Assembly: GCA_049299095.1 (NCBI GenBank)
Contig: JBAQWV010000041.1
Location: forward strand, 62,001 to 126,000
Direction: 5' to 3'
From: JAAEKA01 sp049299095
Lineage (GTDB): Bacteria > Chloroflexota > Anaerolineae > JAAEKA01
DNA: 64,000 nucleotides
In this document: in pieces, positions 8,048 through 16,931 of the stretch
Numbering within the stretch: position 1 is the stretch's first letter
Layout of the letters: each line of letters begins with the position of its first letter
Position numbers and translations under genes: made by a program
Notes under the pieces: model-generated
Database searches by the model: none
What the model saw: only the letters and a program-made list of their open reading frames with translations
Told to the model about the DNA's origin: nothing

Positions 8048-9069
8048 GCGATTAGCGGGATACCAACGGTGGCCGCGGGAACTTTTAAGGAGACGAGCAT
8101 TTGCCGCCCCAGCCGCTCTGCAAGCAGCGCGGGATCGGCGCCATTTAGCGGCACCTGCCCGCCCGCCATACGTCCGTGTCCGCCGGCCATACCCAGGTTG
8201 CCGACCACAGCCTGCACCAACTTACCGGCGCCAGTGCGGCGACTGCGGCTGCGCACAGCCAGCATCAAGCTGTTGTTATACGTCCCTGTACACATCACCC
8301 ACTGCACCCCTTCCAGCCGCGAAAGCAGATCGGCCATTTCCGCGGCCTGGTCGGGGTAATTCATCGCGCCGATGTAGGACAGTGCCACCTGATCGTACAC
8401 GCGCGCGGCCTGAATCGCCGTGACATAGCTTTTGAAATAACTGGCAGGGACCTGGGCGCGTTCGATCTCGACAAGGTCCTCGATCTCCACCAGCGGTTGC
8501 AAATAGTAGTACGCGGCCACATCGCCCAGACCAGCACCGCGGCCCAGCCCCATCGTGTCAGTTTTGATGCCGTAAAAGAGCGCGGTGGCCAGCCAGGCAG
8601 GCAAATCAATCGCCGAAGCTTCCAGATATTCAGTTACAATGGTTGAAGTGGCTCCTTGATCCGGCCGTACGTCGCAATAGGCAACTTGAGCCGATTCGTC
8701 GCGCCAGGCATGATGATCAAGGACAATCGAAGGGATGCGGTCCGCGGGCAAAGGATTGTTGCCTGTCCCCGGCTGCGTATCTACCAGAGCAACGTGCGTT
8801 GCACGGCGCAGATCGGCTTCGGTCAGCGGTTTGAGCGGCTTGCCCAGATAACGCACCAGGGCTTTGTTTTCAGCGCGGCCAATAATGCCCTGATACGCGA
8901 TGTGTACGTCCAGTTGCAGGCGTTGCTGCAACAGATAGCGCAGGCCGACCGCGCTGGCAATTGCATCGGGATCGGGGTCGTTGTGGGGTAAAATGAGAAG
9001 ATTGCCGGCGTTGGCCAGCAGATCAAAAAGCTGCTGCAACGGCGGCAACTGCATCGGAGAACCGTTCAC
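8044..9069 (-). CDS. DHH/DHHA1 family phosphoesterase (NrnA or c-di-AMP/pApA phosphodiesterase-like)
   Basis: A 341-residue soluble protein. DHH domain motifs are present in order: HNDPDPDAIASA near residue 30 (motif I), VDTQPG near 93 (motif II) and LDHHAW near 116 (motif III, the metal-binding DHH). The DHHA1 domain near the C-terminus has GGHGRMAGG, the GGGH-like substrate loop. Stand-alone DHH-DHHA1 proteins degrade short RNAs, pAp, or cyclic dinucleotide products such as c-di-AMP and pApA. Here the gene leads an operon-like run into corA and the KimA-like/TrkA genes, which makes a link to c-di-AMP turnover attractive but unproven. No membrane or GGDEF segment, so it is not GdpP itself. 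Confidence 0.85.
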   Translation of the reverse strand: MNGSPMQLPPLQQLFDLLANAGNLLILPHNDPDPDAIASAVGLRYLLQQRLQLDVHIAYQGIIGRAENKALVRYLGKPLKPLTEADLRRATHVALVDTQPGTGNNPLPADRIPSIVLDHHAWRDESAQVAYCDVRPDQGATSTIVTEYLEASAIDLPAWLATALFYGIKTDTMGLGRGAGLGDVAAYYYLQPLVEIEDLVEIERAQVPASYFKSYVTAIQAARVYDQVALSYIGAMNYPDQAAEMADLLSRLEGVQWVMCTGTYNNSLMLAVRSRSRRTGAGKLVQAVVGNLGMAGGHGRMAGGQVPLNGADPALLAERLGRQMLVSLKVPAATVGIPLIA

Positions 9070-9147
9070 AAAAGGTTTAGCTTTCAGGCGCGGGGCTGGA
9101 CAAGCAGTGAAAGCGCGGGGACGCAGGCGCGCCCCCGCGGGGTATTG

Positions 9148-10701
9148 TTAGTTGGCTGCGTCGGTGCTGTCCGCATCAGCCGCCTTCGGTAAGCGACCAA
9201 AGATCGCTGTCAGTTCCAGCAGGCGATGTTGCAGGGTGGCGTCAAGGTCACCTGTCTGATAACGCCATTGCCAGTTACCGCCGGGGCGTCCCGGCAGGTT
9301 CATGCGCGCTTCAGTGCCGCGGCTCAGCAGGTCTTGCACCGTGGCAATCGCCAGCTTGGCGATGGATGCCCAGGCCACGCGGATCAAATCCCAGGCAATG
9401 TCGTTACCGTCCTGGCGATTCAGATACAGCAAGGCGAAGGTTCGTTCGTCTGGCAGCGAGGAATTCTGCCACCAGCCCACGGTCGTGTCGTTGTCGTGCG
9501 TGCCCGGATACACCACCAGATCAGGCGATTCGTAGTTGTGTGGCAAAAACTGGTCATCCGGCGTACTCAGAAAGGCAAACTGCAACACCTTCATGCCCGG
9601 CAGGTCGAACTTGCGCATGATCGCGTCCATCCCTGCCTTGGCATCTGGCTCAAAATAGCCGAGGTCTTCGGCAATAATCGGTACATCGCCCAGCGTTGCT
9701 TTGACGGCATCGAACAGGCCGCCGCCGGGGCCGAGCACCCAGCGGCCATTGACCGCGGTCGGCTCGCCAGCCGGAATTTCCCAATAGTTATAGAAGCCGC
9801 GGAAGTGATCAACCCTGATGATGTCCACCAGGTTCAGAATGCCGCGGAAGCGAGCAATCCACCAGGAATAGCCATCTGCCGCCATCGCGTCCCAGCGATA
9901 GAGCGGGTTGCCCCAAAGCTGGCCCGTTTCGCTGAAATAATCCGGCGGAACGCCCGCCACGACGGTTAGTTGGTTCTCTTCGTCCATGTAAAATGCTTCG
10001 GGGTGCGACCAGGCATCGGCGCTGTCCGCGGCGACGAAGATCGGAATATCACCGATGATCTGGATGCCCTGCGCGTTAGCGTAGGCGCGAACTCGGCTCC
10101 ATTGGCGGAAGAAAAGCCACTGTAAATATTTGTGAACGTTAATGGCTTCGGCCAGCTCTGCGCGCCAATGAGTCAATGCTTCTGGCTGCCGCGTGCGGAT
10201 GTCCAGTTCCCAGGTATTCCAAGCCGCGCCACCGTGCGCGTCTTTCAACGCCATAAACAGCGCATAATCATCCAGCCACTCCGCTTGTTCTGCGCAGAAA
10301 ACCTTGAATTCCAGCTCCAGTTCCATGCTGGCGGCCTGGCTGAAGCGTGCGTAGGTGTATTTCAGCAGCGGGATCTTCCAGTTGATCACAGCGCCGTAGT
10401 CAATTAGATCGTTGGAAAAGGCTGGCAGACTGCCGTTCAACTCGTCCCAGGTCAACAGCCCGTCGCCCACCAGTTGTTCCGGATCAATCAACAGCGGATT
10501 ACCCGCGAAAGCGGAAAAGCATTGATAGGGCGAATCGCCGTAGCCAGTTGGGCCAAGAGGCAGCACCTGCCACAAGCTTTGCCCCGCGCCGTGCAAGAAG
10601 TCAACAAACCGATAGGCCGCATCGCCCAGATCGCCAATGCCGTAGCGACCAGGAAATGAGGTTGGATGCACTAAAATACCGGAAGAACGGACAAACGCCA
10701 T
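9148..10701 (-). CDS. malQ: 4-alpha-glucanotransferase (amylomaltase, GH77)
   Basis: A 517-residue enzyme that transfers alpha-1,4-glucan segments between maltooligosaccharides in glycogen or maltose metabolism. The start MAFVRSSGILVHPTSFPG and LWQVLPLGPTGYGDSPYQ are typical. Catalytic residues are visible: nucleophile Asp in IIRVDHFRGF, general acid/base Glu in IIAEDLGY, and the third Asp in PGTHDNDTTVGWW. Length is that of the short bacterial/Thermus-type enzyme. GGAGG lies before the ATG at 10701, and a TATAAT-like -10 element is seen about 110 bases upstream. It is monocistronic. Confidence 0.95.
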   Translation of the reverse strand: MAFVRSSGILVHPTSFPGRYGIGDLGDAAYRFVDFLHGAGQSLWQVLPLGPTGYGDSPYQCFSAFAGNPLLIDPEQLVGDGLLTWDELNGSLPAFSNDLIDYGAVINWKIPLLKYTYARFSQAASMELELEFKVFCAEQAEWLDDYALFMALKDAHGGAAWNTWELDIRTRQPEALTHWRAELAEAINVHKYLQWLFFRQWSRVRAYANAQGIQIIGDIPIFVAADSADAWSHPEAFYMDEENQLTVVAGVPPDYFSETGQLWGNPLYRWDAMAADGYSWWIARFRGILNLVDIIRVDHFRGFYNYWEIPAGEPTAVNGRWVLGPGGGLFDAVKATLGDVPIIAEDLGYFEPDAKAGMDAIMRKFDLPGMKVLQFAFLSTPDDQFLPHNYESPDLVVYPGTHDNDTTVGWWQNSSLPDERTFALLYLNRQDGNDIAWDLIRVAWASIAKLAIATVQDLLSRGTEARMNLPGRPGGNWQWRYQTGDLDATLQHRLLELTAIFGRLPKAADADSTDAAN

Positions 10702-11011
10702 AGAGCCTCCTCAAGGCCAACAGAAGCGAGCCAAGGCTGCTGCTGGTCTTGGCAGTGAATATGTGGATACGACTAAGACCGAATAACATTTTCTAACCAT
10801 TATATCTTAACCGAAAGTGGGCTGGACGCCAAGAGTGCAGCGAGGCGTGAAGAGTAAGTCGTAAGGAGTGAGTTGAAAGGGAGCAAATAGAAAACGGCTC
10901 GGTGTAGAGTGAACAGAAAACGACCGCGCGGGCGGTAAGGTGAGAATAGAAAACGGCCCCCTGCATGGTGCAGGAGGCCGTTTCATTTACCGACTACTCA
11001 CACGTCGCTGG
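10702..11011. other. Intergenic region between malQ and the S8 protease gene
   Basis: This 310-base stretch holds the malQ promoter region (minus-strand TATAAT near 10800), an AT-poor segment with two or three copies of an AGAAAACG-containing motif (about 10887-10955) and the protease terminator. I see no credible coding sequence. Confidence 0.5.
10951..10983 (-). terminator. Rho-independent terminator of the S8 protease gene
   Basis: Arms AAACGGCC (10951-10958) and GGCCGTTT (10976-10983) enclose an inner CTGCA/TGCAG stem. On the minus strand the hairpin ends in TTTTC, 30 bases after the protease stop codon. Confidence 0.8.
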
Positions 11012-14000
11012 TCACTGCTTGCGGCGCACGGCATACGCTGCGCCGAGAGCAAAGGTGACCACGGTCGGCAGGGCCGCCAGCGGCAAGCCAGCCGGCAGGC
11101 TCTGCGCCGGAACCGCCTGGATGCCCGCCAGCGTCACCGCAGTCGGCGGCGCAGTCGTGCACTTCAGGTGCGGTTCATCAATCTGGGCATACCACCCCAG
11201 GCCATTGCCGCCCGGGTAGTAGTAGCGCCAGCGCAGCATCAGGTTGCTCATGCCCGCATACGCCCCCAGATCAATCGTCGGGAAGGTCCCAGGCGTGCTC
11301 TGGAACGCACCCTGGTCTGTCGTCCAGGTGTGCAGGTTCGACCATGTGCCGCCCGCATCGGTGGAGATGTCGAGGGTCAGGCGGTCAATCCCCGCAAAAG
11401 CCTGGAAGTTCAGCAGGAAGCTGATCGTGGCATCAGAGTAGCCCACCAGGTCGAAGACCGGCGTGCGCAACTCAGCATCGAAGGGCTGCTCCACCAGCGT
11501 GCCAGGGCTCATGCAGGCGGCATTGCCCGTGCTGCCGGTGTAGTTGCCAGCCTGACCACAGGCGGCCAGGTCGCCCCAGGTCGGGCCACCCACCACGTTG
11601 TTGATCACGCTCCAGCCCACCGGCGGCACACCCGCCTCGAAGTTCTCCTGCGGGTAGAGGCACGAGAAGCCGACTTGGGCAGGTTCGCGCACCGTGAGAG
11701 AAACAGGTACGATAACCATCTCAGTTTCATTGGCCGGACCAGCATCTGGATCGTTGCTGGTAACGCACAGGTTGCCCGTGTACGTGCCGGCGGCCAGACC
11801 GGTGGCGTCAAAGCCGAGGGCCACATCGCTGCTCATGCCTGCAGCGGTATCGCCGCTGGTCGGCGCGACCGTCAGCCACGGGATGTCCGACAGAACCGAA
11901 CATTCCGGTGCAACGACATCCGCATCACCCGTGACGTTCATCACGATCTGCATATCCGGGAAGCCGATAGCCGCTGTGTCGGTTGGCTCGTCCACGCCAC
12001 AGTCTGCCGCAGCCAGATAGCTGGGCGCAGTTTGACCGCCGTTATTCGAACCAATGAAGAAGAGGTTACCGGCCACGCTACCATCAGGCGTGAACACTTC
12101 GACTACCAACACCGAGCCAGCTGGTGCGCTGCCGGTAACGGGTACCGACAACAGTGTGCCTGACTGATCGGCGACGTTAACTGTGGCCGAGCCGATGGGG
12201 GTCAGGTTGGCAAAGACCAGCGCGCCTGCCGGGTTGGTCTTGGTGTAAAGGTTGACAGTGACGGGCTGATCGGTGCCGCCTGCGATGGCATCTTCTATAC
12301 CGAACTCAACCGCTGTGACATCCAGGCCGTTGCTCAAGCCAAAGGAGGCAAGATCGAAGACGCGGATGTAACTGTTATCGGTATGCGACGAACCGTCATT
12401 ACATGACACGGAATTGGCAGCCGTGATAGCTTGAGAAGCAGAGTGCGTGATCGTCACCACGGCGTCCGGGGTGGATTGGCGCACCGGTGTGGTGGTCTGG
12501 CCTGCACTTGCGCCCGCAACGCGTGCGGTGCTAAGGGTGTTGTCGCCGATGGTGACGCGCTGCTTGGCGGCCTTGTCGGCTGCGTCCGTGCCGCCACTGT
12601 AAGCAGACGGCTTGGTGGGTAGAATCAGACCAGTGGAGGTCAGATTCTCTTCTTCGATCATCCAGGTCAGCGTCATTTCACCAGTATTGCTGATGGTTAG
12701 GCTGCTGGTGTCGGTGTCGCCAACTTCCAAAGCTGCGGATACTGCTTCGGGGCCAACCACAATGTTGGGCGGGGCAGCAGCACATTCCACAGCGACGTTG
12801 TCAACTTGGGCGTACCAGTCCCAATCGTCGGTGTTGGGATCGTAGTAGCGCCAACGCAACAATGCGCCTGTTGTACCGGCGTAAGCCGACAGGTCAACAT
12901 TTACATCAACGCCTGGAGGAGCGGCGAATGTGCCATGATCTTCGTTCCAGCTCAACAGCGTGGTCCAGGTGGCGCCAGCGTCGGTGCTGATGTCAAGATC
13001 AAGGAAGTCCAGAGCTGCGTAGTTCTGGTAGTTGGCCGTGTAGTGTAACGTAACCGTGCCCGCGCCGGTCAGATCCAGCGGCGGAGAAACGAGCGATGTG
13101 TCGAACTCAGCAGTACCGAAAACATCACTGCTGACGCAGGCAGCTTCGCCGGAGCCGTTGGTGTAGTTATCTTCACCGCAGTCAGCCAGCATACTCCACT
13201 GCGGACCGTCCGGTTCGTTGGTCTGTACCGACCAGTTGGCTGGTGGCACACCTGTGTCAAAGCCTTCGGCTGGTGCGTTACACACCAAGCCTGCCAGCGC
13301 TTCGGTGACTTCCAACGTCAGTGGTATCATCTTCAACGGCGACGCGGCGTCGTTGCTTGAAATACACAATGTACCGTGGTAAGTCCCCATAGCCAAGCCT
13401 AAGGTGCTGAAGGTTACGTTGACATTGGAGGTGGCTAGCGGTGCAGTGCTACCCGATGTGGGGTTGACACTGGCCCACGGAATGTCTTCCGGGCTAGAGC
13501 AGGTCGCGGTGGTAGCCATCAGGCTGATGTCGTCGTAGTAAACCACCGACGCGCCATTGGCATACAGGTCCACCGCAGCGATGCTGAGGGAACCGCCACC
13601 AGAAGCGCCATCGGTCCAGCTGCTGGTGTACAGCACCTGATTGTCATAGAAGAAAGTCTGAGTGTCATTATTCAGATCGATCTCGACACGAATCTCCACC
13701 CAGCGCCCCTTGATCAGCGGCAACGACTGACCGCCGTTGTTGATCACCTGATTGGAGCTACTCTGGAACTTCACTTCGCTGGACCAGTTACCGCTACCGC
13801 CGCCGGAGGGGCTGTACTCGTTGAGCAGGATGAAGTAGGTCTCACCGCTGAAGTTGGTGGGGATATACTGCCAGGCTGTGTAGTTCCACACGCCGCTGGT
13901 ATAGCCGCTGTACTGATGGACGAGATCGGAACTGCCCTGGATCGCGGCCGAATTCGGTGCGCTCTTGGCCTGTGCGCTGCTGGTGAGTGCACCGGCTGCG

Positions 14001-16573
14001 GCGCTGCCGCCCCAGCCTTCCCAGCCGCCCTGACCGATCAACTGACTGCCAATGGCGTAGCTATCGAAGTTCTCACTCCAGTCCACATTGGCGGCGCGGG
14101 CTGCATTGTCTTCGAAGATGTTCCAATTCAGATTCACGCCACCCGTGTTGCTGATGCTAAAGTTCTGGCTTGTGCTCGTGTCGGCTGGCTGTGTACTGCT
14201 CATGCTGGCAGCGCTGACCCCAATCACGGCCACCGGAGACGAAGGTTTGACGGCCACCGGCATGTGGGTAGCGGTAACCAGCGCGCCGCGCTGCGCGGGC
14301 GGTGTCAGGTTGACTTGCGCAAAGGCCCACGTACCGAGCGGCAACCCGGCCACGTCGGCTGTGATGGTCAAAACCTGCGTGCCACCGGCAGCCAACGTGA
14401 AGTTGCTGGGGGTGACAGTCATGGTCATGCCGGTGGGAACCACCGTGGAGGCCGTCCACGAACCGGCAGCTGTTGCCTTTACTGTACGAGTCCAGGAACA
14501 GGTGCCACCGCAGGCATCGTTCGCCATGCTGGCCAAGTTCAGGGTTTTGGGATCACCACCAGAAGCGGGATTAGCCGCCAGGAATGCACCCGCAGGGACA
14601 TCCAGCAGCAGCATTGCCGTTGCTGCCTGATCTACCTGAACGCGGCCGGCGCCCATGTCAAAGGGTGTCGCCGGGGTGACGCTGTCTTCTTTCAAGACGC
14701 CAGCAACCTTGGCCGTGCTCATCAGAGCGGATTTTACTTCAGCCGGGGTCCAGGTGGGGTGCAGGCCCTTCAACAGCGCGGCCGCGCCGGCTGTGTGCGG
14801 GCTGGACATGGACGTGCCGCTGACGATGGCATAGTTGCGGGTAGGACTGTCTTCGTCAGGAGCGACATCGCGATACGCCGCCAGAATGTCCACACCAGGG
14901 GCAGTTACGTCCGGTTTGATGACGTCCGCTGCGGTGTTGAGGATGGGGCCGCGCGAGCTGAAGCCGGCCATGATGTCGCCGTTGCTGGCAGAAAGGTCAA
15001 TGTTCGCACCGGCAATCGTTCCCATGTGACCGGAGCCGCTGGCCAGCCAGGTCTTGAGGGTAGTCCCGTTGCTGGAAGCAAGTTGCACGGCAGGCAGCCA
15101 ATGCACGTCACCATTCATGGATTGGCCGGGATCGGTGTTGACAAGCACCATACCCACTGCGCCACCTTGCAAGACATTGTAGCCCTTGGCGACGCGCGCA
15201 TTGGTGCCGCGATCGCAGACCACGATTTTGCCCGTAACGCTACCGGCTGCAAAGGGATTCAGACACAGAGCATCGCCCAGTGTGCCTGCATAGACCAGCG
15301 GAGCGGGGCCGGCACCAGCAGCGAAGCCCTTGCCAGCCATATTGGCCGGCGGCGTTGTGCTGCCGCCGCTCATGTTGATCAAACCGTTGTTCGCCGCACG
15401 ATTGTGCGTGCTGGCGCCCACACCCACGACCCAGGGCGCGTCCGCGGGGGAACCGAGGGTGGAAGCGCCGGGGCCAGAGTTGCCAGCGGAAGTCACAGGT
15501 ACAACACCTGCATCCTGCGCAGCCAGGAAGGCCAGCGCGTCGGAATCGGTCCAGGGATCGGTGCTGCTACCGCCGATGGAGTAGTTAATCACATCTACGC
15601 CGTTGGCAGTCGCCTGGTTGATGGAACTGATCAGAGCTGTGCTGGGGCAGCCACCGACATCCAGACAGGCTTTGTAGCCGATGATGTTGGCGTGAGGGGC
15701 AACGCCGGAGATCGCCGGACTGTATACGCCATAGGGATCGAGATCCACAGTGCCGGCAGGCAGATAGTTGCCGGCCGTGGTGCTGCCGGTGTGGCTGCCG
15801 TGACCGTCGCCATCCTGCGTGGTTTCACCGGTGAAGATGTAGAAACCGATGGTCTTGTCATTGCAGGGATAGCTGCCGGGGTTGGAAGCGCACAGGCCCA
15901 GATAAGTGCCTGCGCCCAGCGGATTGGTGTGGTTGTAGCCATCGCCGCCGATATCAGCGAACGAAGGATGCCCCAGGTTGAGGCCGGTGTCAATGATGCC
16001 GACCACGACACCTTCGCCCTTATAGGCGCTACCGGTGGCTGCGCCGCTCCAGATATTGCTGGCGCCGATCCACTGGGGACCGAAATCGGTCTGGGGATAG
16101 CGCATGAATTCGCGCTGAATGAACTTTACGCCGGGCACGGTCGCCACGACAGCCGCTTCTGCCGGTGTCATTTCGATGGCGAAACCGTTGTAGGCCACAT
16201 TCCACTGCGCCTTGGCTGCAACTGTGCGACCCAAAGCCTTGTTAATCGCGGCCAGGGCATTTGCCTGCTTGCCGTCCAGGTAGCTCATGTACGCCTGGCT
16301 GGCGGCGCTTTTCATGTTGAGCTTGCTTTCGCCAGTCACGCGCGGGCTGGTGGCGGCCATGCTTTCAACGCCGCCGTAGTAGCTGGCTAAGGGGGCATCT
16401 TTCAATTGAACGATGTAAACGGCCGAGCCGGTGGCATCAGATGGCTGGCTGATGCGCGCGGTCTGGGTGGTTGGGGGGGTTGCGGTGGCGCTGGGCGTCG
16501 CCGCGAGGGCCGGAGATGCGATCATGGACAACAGCATGATCAGGACAAGAAAAAAAGCAACTTTACCTTTCAT
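11012..16573 (-). CDS. Very large secreted S8 (subtilisin-like) protease with repeated accessory domains
   Basis: An 1853-residue exported protein. Signal peptide 1-24 (ends SPALAA), inhibitor I9-type propeptide about 48-165, then a lactocepin/C5a-like S8 domain: Asp in VVGIIDTG (near 192), His in DGDGHGSHTG (near 257), an inserted PA domain (about 430-520) and Ser in VSGTSMSSPHTAGA (near 588). An Fn3-like region follows. The C-terminal half contains two copies of a BACON-like module (IPWASVNPTSGST and IPWLTVAPTSGDT) and two copies of a jelly-roll anchor module (GFDTGVPPANW and NFEAGVPPVGW, both ending LRWRYY). The end is a hydrophobic segment followed by RRKQ, a C-terminal membrane-anchor type tail without LPXTG. 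It probably degrades extracellular protein. An 824-codon frame on the opposite strand is a shadow. Confidence 0.92.
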   Translation of the reverse strand: MKGKVAFFLVLIMLLSMIASPALAATPSATATPPTTQTARISQPSDATGSAVYIVQLKDAPLASYYGGVESMAATSPRVTGESKLNMKSAASQAYMSYLDGKQANALAAINKALGRTVAAKAQWNVAYNGFAIEMTPAEAAVVATVPGVKFIQREFMRYPQTDFGPQWIGASNIWSGAATGSAYKGEGVVVGIIDTGLNLGHPSFADIGGDGYNHTNPLGAGTYLGLCASNPGSYPCNDKTIGFYIFTGETTQDGDGHGSHTGSTTAGNYLPAGTVDLDPYGVYSPAISGVAPHANIIGYKACLDVGGCPSTALISSINQATANGVDVINYSIGGSSTDPWTDSDALAFLAAQDAGVVPVTSAGNSGPGASTLGSPADAPWVVGVGASTHNRAANNGLINMSGGSTTPPANMAGKGFAAGAGPAPLVYAGTLGDALCLNPFAAGSVTGKIVVCDRGTNARVAKGYNVLQGGAVGMVLVNTDPGQSMNGDVHWLPAVQLASSNGTTLKTWLASGSGHMGTIAGANIDLSASNGDIMAGFSSRGPILNTAADVIKPDVTAPGVDILAAYRDVAPDEDSPTRNYAIVSGTSMSSPHTAGAAALLKGLHPTWTPAEVKSALMSTAKVAGVLKEDSVTPATPFDMGAGRVQVDQAATAMLLLDVPAGAFLAANPASGGDPKTLNLASMANDACGGTCSWTRTVKATAAGSWTASTVVPTGMTMTVTPSNFTLAAGGTQVLTITADVAGLPLGTWAFAQVNLTPPAQRGALVTATHMPVAVKPSSPVAVIGVSAASMSSTQPADTSTSQNFSISNTGGVNLNWNIFEDNAARAANVDWSENFDSYAIGSQLIGQGGWEGWGGSAAAGALTSSAQAKSAPNSAAIQGSSDLVHQYSGYTSGVWNYTAWQYIPTNFSGETYFILLNEYSPSGGGSGNWSSEVKFQSSSNQVINNGGQSLPLIKGRWVEIRVEIDLNNDTQTFFYDNQVLYTSSWTDGASGGGSLSIAAVDLYANGASVVYYDDISLMATTATCSSPEDIPWASVNPTSGSTAPLATSNVNVTFSTLGLAMGTYHGTLCISSNDAASPLKMIPLTLEVTEALAGLVCNAPAEGFDTGVPPANWSVQTNEPDGPQWSMLADCGEDNYTNGSGEAACVSSDVFGTAEFDTSLVSPPLDLTGAGTVTLHYTANYQNYAALDFLDLDISTDAGATWTTLLSWNEDHGTFAAPPGVDVNVDLSAYAGTTGALLRWRYYDPNTDDWDWYAQVDNVAVECAAAPPNIVVGPEAVSAALEVGDTDTSSLTISNTGEMTLTWMIEEENLTSTGLILPTKPSAYSGGTDAADKAAKQRVTIGDNTLSTARVAGASAGQTTTPVRQSTPDAVVTITHSASQAITAANSVSCNDGSSHTDNSYIRVFDLASFGLSNGLDVTAVEFGIEDAIAGGTDQPVTVNLYTKTNPAGALVFANLTPIGSATVNVADQSGTLLSVPVTGSAPAGSVLVVEVFTPDGSVAGNLFFIGSNNGGQTAPSYLAAADCGVDEPTDTAAIGFPDMQIVMNVTGDADVVAPECSVLSDIPWLTVAPTSGDTAAGMSSDVALGFDATGLAAGTYTGNLCVTSNDPDAGPANETEMVIVPVSLTVREPAQVGFSCLYPQENFEAGVPPVGWSVINNVVGGPTWGDLAACGQAGNYTGSTGNAACMSPGTLVEQPFDAELRTPVFDLVGYSDATISFLLNFQAFAGIDRLTLDISTDAGGTWSNLHTWTTDQGAFQSTPGTFPTIDLGAYAGMSNLMLRWRYYYPGGNGLGWYAQIDEPHLKCTTAPPTAVTLAGIQAVPAQSLPAGLPLAALPTVVTFALGAAYAVRRKQ

Positions 16574-16816
16574 AACAGCGATGTATCTCCTTCTGCAAAA
16601 CGATAGGAATGCCCGATCAACAAGCTAATGGCTTGCACGGGTTGAGCTGCTACCGAGAGGACCACACATACGATGCACTTACCGATATTCACCTCCTAAA
16701 ACAACAAACAGATCTGACGGTTTAAATGACCGACGTGGAATGAAAACGCTACCCTGGAAGCCTGCACAGAAGCCCAAAACTTGTATTGACAAGACAAGCT
16801 GTGTACGAAATTCCCG

Positions 16817-16849
16817 CACGCTGAGTGGATGCAAGATCCACTCAGCGTG
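16817..16849. terminator. Strong hairpin in the protease-fadD intergenic region
   Basis: Perfect 14-bp inverted repeat, arms 16817-16830 and 16836-16849, loop GCAAG. It lies 83 bases after the stop of the minus-strand acyl-CoA ligase gene and is probably its terminator, although only a short T-tract follows. The rest of the 358-base gap 16574-16931 shows no gene; it should also contain the protease promoter. Confidence 0.65.
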
Positions 16850-16931
16850 ATACTGCGCTAGAGTCAGGTAGCTGACACGAGAAGGATGGGCTGGAAGAAT
16901 GGCGCAATTATAGTCCCCCTCTGCGGATACG

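Noticed and set aside
13916..16390. An 824-codon open frame on the plus strand opposite the S8 protease
   Set aside because: Composition is Gly/Ala/Arg/His-rich without domains, and the opposite strand encodes a clear protease with signal peptide and catalytic triad; it is a codon-bias shadow.
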